Shown piece by piece: positions 16,923 to 25,579 of a DNA stretch of 47,250 nucleotides. Under the pieces are notes generated by a model, which was given only the letters and a program-made list of their open reading frames with translations, was not told where the DNA came from and ran no database searches. The position numbers and the translations under genes are program-made. Position 1 is the stretch's first letter. Every line of letters begins with the position of its first letter. The stretch comes from an uncultured Selenomonadaceae bacterium (GTDB lineage Bacteria; Bacillota; Negativicutes; Selenomonadales; Selenomonadaceae), in contig CALELM010000024.1 of assembly GCA_937902665.1 (NCBI GenBank), positions 1-47,250 of the forward strand, written 5' to 3'.

Positions 16923-17036
16923 TTATCTATCTTCCAACTTATCTCCCAGCTTGCGAAAAGCCCCAGCGTATGACTGCCTGATACGCCCAAAAATTTCCTC
17001 TGCCGTCCTTTCATCATAAAGACGCTGCAACTTCAT
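16923..17036 (-). CDS. Possible small protein, 37 aa
   Basis: A short reading frame fills the gap between the heptose kinase and hldD. It starts with ATG eight bases after the kinase stop codon and ends 15 bases before the hldD start. The product is highly charged (many Arg, Glu, Asp and Lys) and looks like one amphipathic helix, with ERTAEEIFGRIRQSYAGAF in the middle. There is only a weak ribosome binding site, so translation would depend on coupling to the kinase gene. It may be a genuine small protein or a chance frame. Confidence 0.3.
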   Translation of the reverse strand: MKLQRLYDERTAEEIFGRIRQSYAGAFRKLGDKLEDR

Positions 17037-17044
17037 CACGCTAT

Positions 17045-18025
17045 CTAGCCTTCCAGTGCCTTCATCAATTCTTCCCGACTGACCGCATACGTCCCAAGCT
17101 TTGCCACAACGACGCTTGCCGCCAGATTCGCCAAGTATGCGCCATCCACAGCCTTGAGTCCGCCTGCCAGTGCCATGGCAAAGACCGCAATCACGGTATC
17201 GCCTGCACCGGAAACATCAAAGACCTCCTGCGATTTCGTAGGAATGTGTACCGCATCATCCTCCCGCACAAGGGAAATCCCCTTTTCCGAACGAGTCGCA
17301 ATGACATTTTTCAGCTTGTACTTGCGCATTGCATAATGTGCCGCACGCTCTACCGCACGATCCTCGTTCTTGATTGGGTCAAGCAGGATTTCGTTGATTT
17401 CCTTCATGTTCGGCGTAATGTAATCCGCAAGGGAATATTTCGTCCACTGGTTTCCCTTGGGATCAATGACGACCGGCACACCATGCTCATGGCTTTTCTT
17501 GATAATCCACTGGCAGTTTTCCTCCGTGCAGGCACCCTTCCCATAATCGGAAATGATGACACAGTCCAAGCTCTCATTCAAGCGTTTTTCTATATTTTTG
17601 CGAAAGGCCTCCGCATATTCTCCTTCGGATGGGCTCGTATCCTCAAAATCCAAGCGCAGCATCTGCTGATGAGCCCCGATAACACGAATCTTTGTCGTTG
17701 TCGGATCATTTGTCGGAACCAGCCCCGTAAAGTCGATTCCTCGTGCCAGAAATTTCTCCATCAGGCTTTGGCAGTGATAGTCATTGCCCACAAAGCCAAC
17801 GATTGAGGTCTGGCATCCCAAAAGCGCAAGGTTGTGCGCTACGTTCGCCGCACCGCCCAAGGTTTCCTTCTCGCTCGTCACATGCGCAATCGGCACGGGG
17901 GCTTCGGGAGAAATTCGCTTGACCTCGCCATAATAATACTTGTCCAGCATCACATCGCCCGCAACCAGTATCCTGCACCGTCCCGTTTTTTCTGCGACAA
18001 AATCATACAAGTCCTGTCTGTTCAT
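17045..18025 (-). CDS. hldE1: Heptose-7-phosphate kinase (HldE1/RfaE1), copy A
   Basis: A PfkB-family kinase of 326 residues matching the N-terminal half of HldE, which phosphorylates D-glycero-D-manno-heptose 7-phosphate at C1. It shows GDVMLDKYYYGEVKRISPEAP near the start, TLGGAANVAHNLALLG for sugar binding, and DVSGAGDTV near the end, whose Asp is the catalytic base. The adenylyltransferase half is absent and encoded separately at 22282-22758. A second kinase of this family is encoded at 22763-23752. An AGGAG site lies ten bases before the ATG. Confidence 0.88.
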   Translation of the reverse strand: MNRQDLYDFVAEKTGRCRILVAGDVMLDKYYYGEVKRISPEAPVPIAHVTSEKETLGGAANVAHNLALLGCQTSIVGFVGNDYHCQSLMEKFLARGIDFTGLVPTNDPTTTKIRVIGAHQQMLRLDFEDTSPSEGEYAEAFRKNIEKRLNESLDCVIISDYGKGACTEENCQWIIKKSHEHGVPVVIDPKGNQWTKYSLADYITPNMKEINEILLDPIKNEDRAVERAAHYAMRKYKLKNVIATRSEKGISLVREDDAVHIPTKSQEVFDVSGAGDTVIAVFAMALAGGLKAVDGAYLANLAASVVVAKLGTYAVSREELMKALEG

Positions 18026-18082
18026 CCCTTCACTCTCCTACCGAATTCCCTGCATCACCTTCAAATATTGCCGGATTCCCTG

Positions 18083-19201
18083 CTACAATTCTACAACACG
18101 GCATTTATATTGTCCATCATGCGCAGGAAGCTCGCAGGCAGGCTTTCCCCCATATTCCTGCAAAAGCTCCGATACATAGCGCATAACAACATCCACGGGA
18201 ATATTTTTCATGCAAGCCATGTAGTCCCTGCCCTTGCGAGGACAGTCATGCATTCCGCAAGGATGGCACGGCTCTGGTGTCTTTATCAAAATATCCTTGG
18301 CATCATAAGGATAAAATCCCGGAACAGGCGATGAGCCAAACATTGTGACAATGGGAACATTCATCGCAACCCCGATATGCATAGGCCCGGAATCCGTCGT
18401 CAAAAGAAGGCAGCACCTCCGAAAAAGCGCGCCAAGCTCCGCAAGACTGACCTTTCCCGTAAAAATGCGAACCAAGGATTCCTCGTCCCTTGCCGGCTGG
18501 TAATTCATCTGGCGGACACAGTCCCGAACAATGCCCAAGTCCATCGGTCCTCCAAAAAACGCCACCGCATAACCCGCTTCTACCAATCGGTCTGCGCACT
18601 CCGCAAAATAATCAGCAATCCAGCGCTTTGTCATCCAGCTTGCACCGATATTGAACGCCACCACCTTGCTTCCTTCCCGAAAGTTTTCCTTCCAAAGCTT
18701 ATCTGCCACCCGCTCGGCTTCTTCCGGAATCCACATTTCTAGGCCGCCGTCATCAATCTGCGTGACTCCTGCTGCCTTGACCAACACATCAAAATGTGAA
18801 TGAACCTGATGCTTCACTGCCTTAAGATTCGGCAGGACTTGATGAAACTTCATGGAAAAGCAGGGCTTGCTGTAACCGACAATCCGCTTGGCTCCGCTGA
18901 ATGCCGCCAAGGCAGATGCCCTTTCATTTCGATGCAGGTTAATGACCAAGTCAAAATGACGGCTTCGCACCATGGCAATAAACCGCATCATGCTGCGCAT
19001 TCCCTTGTCCTTCCCCCGCTTATCCATGAAAATGCACTCATCTACATGCTTGTTCCACCTTACAAGGTCAGCAAACCGCCCATCTGCCAAGAGTGTCAGC
19101 CGAGCCTTTGGATAATTCGTCCTCAGCGTCCGAAGCACGGGCGTTGTCAGCATGAGATCCCCCAGCTGCATCAAATTAATCACCAATATATTCTCGTACA
19201 T
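18083..19201 (-). CDS. Family 9 glycosyltransferase (heptosyltransferase)
   Basis: The second GT9 enzyme of the array, 372 residues. It begins ILVINLMQLGDLMLTTPVL, has VVAFNIGASWMTKRW at the start of the donor domain and LTTDSGPMHIGVAMNVP as the ADP-heptose binding motif. Near the C-terminus a Cys group (CHPCGMHDC and a further Cys) resembles that of WaaF/WaaQ enzymes. It ends with about 30 extra residues that look unstructured. Likely role: adding heptose to the LPS inner core. The start has an AGGAGAAGGAA site and the gap to the upstream gene is only 15 bp. Confidence 0.85.
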   Translation of the reverse strand: MYENILVINLMQLGDLMLTTPVLRTLRTNYPKARLTLLADGRFADLVRWNKHVDECIFMDKRGKDKGMRSMMRFIAMVRSRHFDLVINLHRNERASALAAFSGAKRIVGYSKPCFSMKFHQVLPNLKAVKHQVHSHFDVLVKAAGVTQIDDGGLEMWIPEEAERVADKLWKENFREGSKVVAFNIGASWMTKRWIADYFAECADRLVEAGYAVAFFGGPMDLGIVRDCVRQMNYQPARDEESLVRIFTGKVSLAELGALFRRCCLLLTTDSGPMHIGVAMNVPIVTMFGSSPVPGFYPYDAKDILIKTPEPCHPCGMHDCPRKGRDYMACMKNIPVDVVMRYVSELLQEYGGKPACELPAHDGQYKCRVVEL

Positions 19202-19216
19202 TTCCTTCTCCTATCC

Positions 19217-21217
19217 TCAAGGAAGCTCCGTTCCTTTTTCCAGCAACCACCAAGAAAGCGTCCGCATGGCAGGAAGCACCTCCTGCACTTCCAGCCTTGC
19301 ATCTTCCATGCTCTCAGTCCCTGCTTCTGGCAGGTATTCCATACGATCAGCATCCACGCTTCCCATCACGTTCTCCGTAATCCATACATCACGGTTGAAC
19401 GCTGCCTTCGTCCCCTGTGTCATGCTTTTTGCGATGGAATGATAGCGGTACCCTTTCGGTGCAATCAGCTCCACGAGTGTCGGCACGATATTTGTATGCC
19501 CACCCACGGCATTGCTCGGCAAAATATCCTTTGTCACGCCCTGCCCGTACAGCACAAAGGGAACGCTCTGCTGCTCAAACATCGTTGGCTTCGTCGATGG
19601 ATTCATGCGAACCCCGTGGTCCCCCGTAATCACGAACAGGCTGTCCGGATAGTTCTCCATCGTTCTTTTCACGAACTCCGTCACCACTCGATCCATATAC
19701 CAGTAATGTCCAAGCTCCACGGCAAGCTCCTCTGCATTCTCCACATCGGGAAGCTTTGCCGTCCGTTCCTTCATGCCTGCCATGTCAAAGCCCTCTTTTG
19801 CAAGATCCAGATCATAGGGCGGATGATTCGATACCGTCATAACGAGATGAACCGTTGGAGGCTCCTCCGCCAAATGCTTTTCCAGTGCCGAAAAAAGCTG
19901 GCCGTCCGTCGTTCCCCATGCGTTCTGCTTCTCCGCTTGGTAATCCGGATATCCGTAGAAATTGTCAAAGCCCTGCGCTATGGCAAGCCGATTGATATTA
20001 TCCCATGATGGGACTCCGCCATACCAAAAATCCACTGCATAGCCAAGTCCCTTGAACTGCGCCGCCATGGCTGTCGGATAGCTCATCTGGAAGCTCCTTG
20101 GCTGGTAATTGACGCGAATGTTGATTTCGCTGAGTCCTGTCACCAGTCCCGTAATCGCCACGGAGGTAAAATCACCATTCGGCAAAAATGCCCTTGTATA
20201 GTATCCGCAATCCGCTTGTGCCAAGCTGCGAATCCCATCGGCAGCATGCAGGTGCTCATACCTATCCAGCATCGGCCACTGCGCATAGGTTTCTCCCAAG
20301 ATGATAAAAATATGCCTTGGCTTTGGGATTCTCGCTCCCTCTGCCTCCTTTTCCAAGCACTCCGTCAGGGATGCAACACATGCCTTTCCCGTCAGCTTTT
20401 CCGCAAGCTCCCTGACATGCTCCTTGTCCACGCCGCTGATGTTGCCACCTGCCATTTTTTCCTCCATGGATTTTGCACGGTAAAGTGCCTGCACATCGTC
20501 CAAAATGCATTCATTCAGGAAACCATCCTTCGTAACGCCGGCATTTTCCCAATTGATGCCATGCGCATAATCAAAGCTTCCGCCAAACCGCACGAACAGG
20601 GCAAAGAGAAACGTCACGATAGCCAAAAGCACGGACAGCAAGACCGTCTTTTTCCATGAGTTTCCCATTCCTTCTCCCCATGCTGAAAATAAGCGAGGAC
20701 ACAAGAGCATCCCTGCTTTCAGCCATTTTTTTAAAACGTACCATGACAGCGCCGCCAATCCTGCGGCAACAGCCAACCGCCAAAAAAGCCCGTACTCCTG
20801 CACAGCCATCCAAAAAATAGCCGTCCTGTCATCATGAAAGCCCTGCACGACCTGCAAGCCATAGGTCATGCCAAATTCCCGATAATACGGGAAGCGAGCC
20901 TGAAAAAGCACGGCAAGCACAAAAGCGGCAGCCGTACCAATGGCTGTGCGCAGCCACCCATTTTCCCATTTTGGAAACAGGACATTCGGCAACGTGCAAG
21001 CCGCAAAGGAAAGGAGCGTCACTGCGCCTGCCGTCTTCAAGCTAAGCCGAAGCCCCGCCCAAAGTGCCTGCAAAATATCCGCAGTCTCCGTTCCATTTCC
21101 CATGTAGCTTGACATATACCACATAAAATAGGAACGATAAAGGCAAAGCAGGAACAAAATAAAAAGAAACATCTTCAGATCCTGCTGTATGTTTTTGAAG
21201 TATTTCTCCAGTCTCAT
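19217..21217 (-). CDS. LTA synthase/EptA-type phospho-alcohol transferase (Thr nucleophile)
   Basis: A 666-residue paralogue of the enzyme at 5512-7536. Five membrane helices occupy about residues 15-210 and the external catalytic domain about 300-600. Active-site parts: Glu309 in ILGETYA, likely nucleophile Thr351 (GDFTSVAI), a SNHPPYD segment and ITGDHG near the end. Thr is the usual nucleophile in LtaS and EptA. The product should transfer phosphoglycerol or phosphoethanolamine outside the inner membrane. Having two such enzymes within one LPS array suggests two separate decoration sites or two groups added; that is inference. Confidence 0.82.
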   Translation of the reverse strand: MRLEKYFKNIQQDLKMFLFILFLLCLYRSYFMWYMSSYMGNGTETADILQALWAGLRLSLKTAGAVTLLSFAACTLPNVLFPKWENGWLRTAIGTAAAFVLAVLFQARFPYYREFGMTYGLQVVQGFHDDRTAIFWMAVQEYGLFWRLAVAAGLAALSWYVLKKWLKAGMLLCPRLFSAWGEGMGNSWKKTVLLSVLLAIVTFLFALFVRFGGSFDYAHGINWENAGVTKDGFLNECILDDVQALYRAKSMEEKMAGGNISGVDKEHVRELAEKLTGKACVASLTECLEKEAEGARIPKPRHIFIILGETYAQWPMLDRYEHLHAADGIRSLAQADCGYYTRAFLPNGDFTSVAITGLVTGLSEINIRVNYQPRSFQMSYPTAMAAQFKGLGYAVDFWYGGVPSWDNINRLAIAQGFDNFYGYPDYQAEKQNAWGTTDGQLFSALEKHLAEEPPTVHLVMTVSNHPPYDLDLAKEGFDMAGMKERTAKLPDVENAEELAVELGHYWYMDRVVTEFVKRTMENYPDSLFVITGDHGVRMNPSTKPTMFEQQSVPFVLYGQGVTKDILPSNAVGGHTNIVPTLVELIAPKGYRYHSIAKSMTQGTKAAFNRDVWITENVMGSVDADRMEYLPEAGTESMEDARLEVQEVLPAMRTLSWWLLEKGTELP

Positions 21218-21259
21218 TTTCCTGCTCCCGATTCTTCCAACATCTACCCTGCAAAATCA

Positions 21260-22285
21260 TCACAGGTTTCCCAGCAGCTCCTGCAGCTTCCCTTCTACCT
21301 GCTTGGGCGAAATCGCATCCAAGCAATCAAGCCCTTTCGGGCAGGCACGTTTCCAGCAATACCTGCACGACCGATCTGCCTCGACAGCATTCTCCGGCTG
21401 CCCGTACGGGCCATTGCGATTTGGATCAGTAGGACCCATCAGCATAACCGTCCTCGTGCGAAGCCCTGCCGCCAAGTGAACAGGTCCTGTGTCGCCGCCT
21501 ACCACAGCCCGTGCATTTTTTACCACAGAAGCAAGTTGCACAAGCGAAGTGCGTCCTACCAAATTGATAGGAGGAATCTCTGCCCTTGCCTCGATTTCTG
21601 CCGCTATCTGTGCATCTACGGCACCGCCTCCAATGATAACAGGAAGCAATCCACAATCATAAAGCCAGTCGGAAAGCGCCGCATACGAGGCCGCCGGCCA
21701 ACGCTTGTTGGGCCAATTTGCCCCAACAGCAAGCACCACATAGGACGCCCCTTCTGGAACACCCGCTTTCACCAGTATTTTTCTCGTCAGCTCGGCTTCC
21801 CTCGGAGGAATCGCCAACGGAAAGACCACCTGCTCCACACGGCAGCCAATCGCCCTTGCCACATCCAAATAGCGTTCCACAATATGCCCCTTCGCATTTG
21901 CACCAATGACAGGACGGCTCACCCGATCGCTCATCTCACGCATATTGCATGTGCCAAGCCGCAACTTCGCTCCTGCCGTATGCACGATAGCAGCCGACTT
22001 GAAAAGCCCCTGCAGATCCAAGGAAACATCAAAGGCATGCTTCCGCAGCTGACGCTTCAAGGGACCATAGTTTGAGAGGAACCCTCCGATGCTCCGAAAC
22101 TCCTTCTTTTTGAAGAGAATCCGCTCATCAATGCAGGGAACTGCCCCCAAAAGCTCATAGGCCGCAGGCTCTGCCACCCAAGTAAGCCTCGCATCCGGAT
22201 AGGTTTCCTTGATGGCATAAGCAACAGGAAGCGCATGAATGACATCTCCGATGGCACTCAACTTCACCACGAGAATATCCTTCAT
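21260..22285 (-). CDS. Family 9 glycosyltransferase, heptosyltransferase I-like
   Basis: A 341-residue GT9 enzyme. Its N-terminus, ILVVKLSAIGDVIHALPVAYAI, is the pattern typical of WaaC, the enzyme adding the first heptose to Kdo. The donor domain has VVLAVGANWPNKRWP and VVGGDTGPVHLAAGLRT. A Cys cluster (CRYCWKRAC plus one more) lies near residues 310-325. Its start overlaps the end of hldE2 by four bases (ATGA). Being first of the GT9 genes after the ADP-heptose genes fits an early role in core assembly, but a WaaC assignment is not certain. Confidence 0.85.
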   Translation of the reverse strand: MKDILVVKLSAIGDVIHALPVAYAIKETYPDARLTWVAEPAAYELLGAVPCIDERILFKKKEFRSIGGFLSNYGPLKRQLRKHAFDVSLDLQGLFKSAAIVHTAGAKLRLGTCNMREMSDRVSRPVIGANAKGHIVERYLDVARAIGCRVEQVVFPLAIPPREAELTRKILVKAGVPEGASYVVLAVGANWPNKRWPAASYAALSDWLYDCGLLPVIIGGGAVDAQIAAEIEARAEIPPINLVGRTSLVQLASVVKNARAVVGGDTGPVHLAAGLRTRTVMLMGPTDPNRNGPYGQPENAVEADRSCRYCWKRACPKGLDCLDAISPKQVEGKLQELLGNL

Positions 22286-22758
22286 GCGCCTTCCATCTCC
22301 TTCTTGATTTTCTCAATCACGTTCGTGGTAGACCGTCCTTCCACCATGTCAACAAACGCTACATGACCGCCATAGCCCTGCACGACCTTCGCCTCCGGAA
22401 GCGTGTCCAGCGTGTAATCCCCGCCCTTGACATAAACATCCGGACGCACCTTCGCTATGATGCTTTCTGCCGTCCTTTCACCAAAAAGAACCACATAATC
22501 CACAGCCTCCAATGCGCCAACGACCTCTGCCCGATCCTGCTCGTTGTTGATGGGGCGGCTATCTCCCTTGTTTTCCCTGACCGATGCATCCGTATTCAGT
22601 CCCAGCACAAGACAGTCCCCAAGAGAACGTGCCGCCTGCAAATAACGGACATGCCCTGCATGAAGAATGTCAAAGCAGCCATTCGTAAACACGACCTTCA
22701 TCCCACCGCTGCGCAGGATCTCGCAAAGCCTTCCTATATCTTTCTCATCCACCAGCAT
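22282..22758 (-). CDS. hldE2: Heptose-1-phosphate adenylyltransferase (HldE2/RfaE2)
   Basis: A 158-residue nucleotidyltransferase matching the C-terminal half of HldE. It activates D-glycero-beta-D-manno-heptose 1-phosphate with ATP, giving ADP-heptose. The HxGH motif is at residues 33-36 (DILHAGHVRYL), preceded by VFTNGCFD; the second signature region contains DVYVKGGDY. In many Proteobacteria this domain is fused to the kinase; here they are separate genes, with a kinase gene ending 4 bp upstream. GAGG precedes the ATG. Confidence 0.92.
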   Translation of the reverse strand: MLVDEKDIGRLCEILRSGGMKVVFTNGCFDILHAGHVRYLQAARSLGDCLVLGLNTDASVRENKGDSRPINNEQDRAEVVGALEAVDYVVLFGERTAESIIAKVRPDVYVKGGDYTLDTLPEAKVVQGYGGHVAFVDMVEGRSTTNVIEKIKKEMEGA

Positions 22759-22762
22759 ATTG

Positions 22763-23752
22763 CTACCTCGCTACCGCATTTTTTAATTCTTCGCTGCTCA
22801 CCGTTGCCGTGCCTAGCTTGCGCACGGCGATCCCAGAGGCAATATTGGAAAGCTCCGCCGCCTCCACGGGAGCCGCTCCTGCTGCCAACGCCAAAATCAT
22901 GGTTGCCACGCAAGTATCGCCTGCTCCCGACACATCATAGACCTCACTCTTGTCCGAAACAGGGATGTCATGAATCGCGCCGTCCTTCTCAAAGAGCGTC
23001 ATGCCTCGTTCTCCACGAGTCACCAATACGCCGTCTGCATCCAGCTCCCTCAAAAGAGCTTGACCTGCATCGCAGAACTCCTCCTCCGAAGCAAGCTTAG
23101 TCCCCATCGCCGCAGCCAGCTCCGCATCATTCTGCTTCACATAGCCGACACCCTTGAAACGATGAATATCATAACGGGAATCCACAATGCTCGGGATTTG
23201 ACGCTTTCTTGCGTAATCGACCAGAAAGGCTCCCAGTTTTTCCGTAACCGTTCCCGATCCGTAGTCACTCAGCACGATACCTTCCACGTATGGAAGAATT
23301 TTTTTCAGGTACAGCAAAATCTGTTCCTCAAATGCACGGGGCATCGGTTTCTTGCTCTCATTATCAATACGGACAATCTGCTGGCTGACAGTTGCACGGC
23401 CACCGGCAATGATGCGTGTCTTGGAGATGGTCGGCCGTTTTTCATCACAAAAAAGTCCTTCCGTATGCGCACCATTCCTTTCCAGTACCTGCTTCAGTCC
23501 CTTCGCATTCTTGTCCAGTCCCAAAAGCCCGACAGCAAACGGAATGCCCCCCATCGTTGCCGCATTGTTCACCACATTGGCAGCACCTCCCGCTACGGTC
23601 TTTTCTCCTGCCTGTTCCAAAACCAGCACGGGAGCCTCTCTGGAAATTCTCGAAATTCGCCCATCCAGATAGATATCTGCCACCATGTCGCCAATGACCA
23701 ATACCTTTTTCCCCTGCATCGCTTGCACAAGATCCATTAAATCCTTCTTCAT
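22763..23752 (-). CDS. hldE1: Heptose-7-phosphate kinase (HldE1/RfaE1), copy B
   Basis: A second PfkB-type kinase of the HldE1 family, 329 residues. It has VIGDMVADIYLDGRISRISREAP, VAGGAANVVNNAATMGG and DVSGAGDTCVA, paralleling copy A at 17045-18025, but is clearly divergent in between. Its gene lies directly before the adenylyltransferase gene, which makes it the more likely partner of HldE2. The two copies may act on different heptose or heptose-like sugars, or one may be redundant. A GAGGGG site lies upstream of the start and the LptD-like gene ends 13 bp away. Confidence 0.85.
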   Translation of the reverse strand: MKKDLMDLVQAMQGKKVLVIGDMVADIYLDGRISRISREAPVLVLEQAGEKTVAGGAANVVNNAATMGGIPFAVGLLGLDKNAKGLKQVLERNGAHTEGLFCDEKRPTISKTRIIAGGRATVSQQIVRIDNESKKPMPRAFEEQILLYLKKILPYVEGIVLSDYGSGTVTEKLGAFLVDYARKRQIPSIVDSRYDIHRFKGVGYVKQNDAELAAAMGTKLASEEEFCDAGQALLRELDADGVLVTRGERGMTLFEKDGAIHDIPVSDKSEVYDVSGAGDTCVATMILALAAGAAPVEAAELSNIASGIAVRKLGTATVSSEELKNAVAR

Positions 23753-23765
23753 GACTGCACCCCTC

Positions 23766-25310
23766 TTACCATGGGCAGAACTGCCACTTCACCTGCCAGG
23801 AATCCCTCTTGGCTCGATAACGCAAAATCAGCTGTGAGCAATGGATATCGTGATACCAATAATAATCCACATCTCTCAGCGTATTCCGTTCCAAATCATA
23901 CTGCATGCCGCAGACGAATCGATCCTTGTCACTGAGACGATAACTGACGCCCGACCGGAACACGCGCGCATAATCCTTCGTATTGAAGTTAAACAAACTG
24001 TTCTGGCTGTTTACTGCCGAGTAATCAAAGGAGGCATATCCTGCCCAAGTCTTGTCAAACTCCTTCGCCACCCCTACATTGTAGCTAAAGCCTCGAACAT
24101 CCGAATCATTAAAGGTTTCCTGCGTGATCTCATAGCCAGCTCCCAAGGACATAATCCACTTCCCCGGAAGAATGATGGGATTATGAGTTAATTGGAGCTT
24201 GTAATTCCTATGCATACTTTCGCTTCCGGGGGCATTCTTTTTGTCACGTTCCCATTTTCCAAGCTCCACATTCAAGGAATAGCTGAACGGAAGCTTTTTA
24301 AAACGATTGCTGTATGAGTAAATCAAGGAAGGCTTTCTCTTAATCCAGTTATCGTCATAGTCGGCATAGTAACCATAAGCCAGCCTCAACGAGGAACCTG
24401 CATTTGCCCACCGCAACTCCGCATTGCTGCGCATGCCTCGTTTTGTTCCATAGTACAAGTAGCAGAAAGCATTCATGTTTTTCATGATGTCCCTTGTCAC
24501 AACTTGGGAAATCCATACGCCATCACTCTTGCTGTATCCTACCTTGGGATATTGCGGTCCCTGCGCACCCGGCTTAATGTCCTGAACCACCCGATCCTTC
24601 TTGTAGAGCATGACATTCTTCAGCCAAAACTTAGCATGCTCAATAATCATCTTGTCATTCGGCCAAATGGTAATCTTGTCGCCACTCAAATGATAGTCCG
24701 GGTTCTTTGCCGAGCATTTCGTTGCAGTCCCTTGGTAAATAACCACATGATCCGGATAAAACTCAAACTTCTTCCCTGTCACATACTGGTGATCCACCTT
24801 GCCGGCAGCCTCGCCCATCGTTCCGGTCTGTTTCCCATAATTATAAAAGGTCTGGTAACCATCCAGCGTAATGCGGGACTGCCCCGGCGTCATTTGCAGT
24901 ACATGTGCCATTCCCGGAATCTCTATCTCCTGCTTGATTGTATTGCCATGCGCGTCACCATCCACAGCATCAAACTGGTGTGCATCCATCTGAACGATAT
25001 GCACCTTTCCCGTTGCCTTAAATTCTCCCGTATTCTGGTCATAAACGAGATCATCCCCCTCAAAGGTCGTTGGCACGTTCTTGGTTGGATCCAACGGTTC
25101 CCTCAAATGCTCCTTGATAAAGGCTGCATCCTCCAAAAGCTTCTTCTGCTCATCCGTCAGGGCATTCTCCCTTTCTGCCCTGCGTTTGTTTTCTATATAG
25201 TCAAGCGCATTCGCTCCCGTGTCCGAATCCGACTGATAGGCGGCAAATGCAGTTCCATGCAGTCCCATAATCAACGCAGCCAATCCGAGGGAAAGCAAAC
25301 TTTTCTTCAT
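23766..25310 (-). CDS. lptD: LptD/OstA-like LPS assembly protein
   Basis: A 514-residue exported protein related to LptD, the outer-membrane channel that places LPS in the outer leaflet. A signal peptide covers the first 23 residues. The OstA-type periplasmic domain spans about 85-230, with the repeated strand pattern TFEGDDLVYDQNTGEFKATGKVHI. The rest (about 250-514) alternates aromatic and polar residues like a beta barrel and ends in a Trp. It is shorter than the roughly 780-residue E. coli LptD. The start at 25310 is chosen for its signal peptide and GGAGACCG site. It heads the LPS array, so it could also be a second, cluster-specific paralogue. Confidence 0.78.
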   Translation of the reverse strand: MKKSLLSLGLAALIMGLHGTAFAAYQSDSDTGANALDYIENKRRAERENALTDEQKKLLEDAAFIKEHLREPLDPTKNVPTTFEGDDLVYDQNTGEFKATGKVHIVQMDAHQFDAVDGDAHGNTIKQEIEIPGMAHVLQMTPGQSRITLDGYQTFYNYGKQTGTMGEAAGKVDHQYVTGKKFEFYPDHVVIYQGTATKCSAKNPDYHLSGDKITIWPNDKMIIEHAKFWLKNVMLYKKDRVVQDIKPGAQGPQYPKVGYSKSDGVWISQVVTRDIMKNMNAFCYLYYGTKRGMRSNAELRWANAGSSLRLAYGYYADYDDNWIKRKPSLIYSYSNRFKKLPFSYSLNVELGKWERDKKNAPGSESMHRNYKLQLTHNPIILPGKWIMSLGAGYEITQETFNDSDVRGFSYNVGVAKEFDKTWAGYASFDYSAVNSQNSLFNFNTKDYARVFRSGVSYRLSDKDRFVCGMQYDLERNTLRDVDYYWYHDIHCSQLILRYRAKRDSWQVKWQFCPW

Positions 25311-25369
25311 AATTAAACGGTCTCCTATCTCAACGAAAAATCCTTCTGGCAAAAAATACATCTTTTTCT

Positions 25370-25398
25370 ATAGTACAACATCACAGCAAAATCCGCAA
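25370..25398 (-). promoter_or_regulatory. Promoter candidate for the LPS array
   Basis: On the minus strand TTGCGG (25398-25393) and TACTAT (25375-25370) are separated by 17 bp, about 60 bp upstream of the lptD start. No other convincing promoter separates the array from the upstream repeat, so this probably drives much of the LPS operon. Confidence 0.45.
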
Positions 25399-25431
25399 AC
25401 AAAAAAGGGGCTAGCTTTGCCAAGCTTTTTT

Positions 25432-25579
25432 ATAACGCCATTGTTCAAGAAAATGCCATAAGCATTTTCCCTCCAATTTGCGTTTCAACGAAGCGAAAGT
25501 TTGCTCGCCGCTTGTTAAAACTTGGCTTCCCCCACTTACAACAAGCTGTTGAAGAAGGGGACATCTTTAGCTTCGTTAT
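25432..25579 (-). repeat. Structured intergenic repeat, copy 2 (complete)
   Basis: Complete copy reading on the minus strand, between the ABC exporter gene ending at 25576 and lptD. Terminal ATAACG and CGTTAT are at its two ends. The middle hairpin pairs AAC (25487-25489) with GTT (25514-25516) and AAGCG (25491-25495) with CGCTT (25509-25513). The first hairpin has a C-to-T change that leaves a G-U wobble. The element's left end contributes the TAA stop of the exporter gene. Confidence 0.9.
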
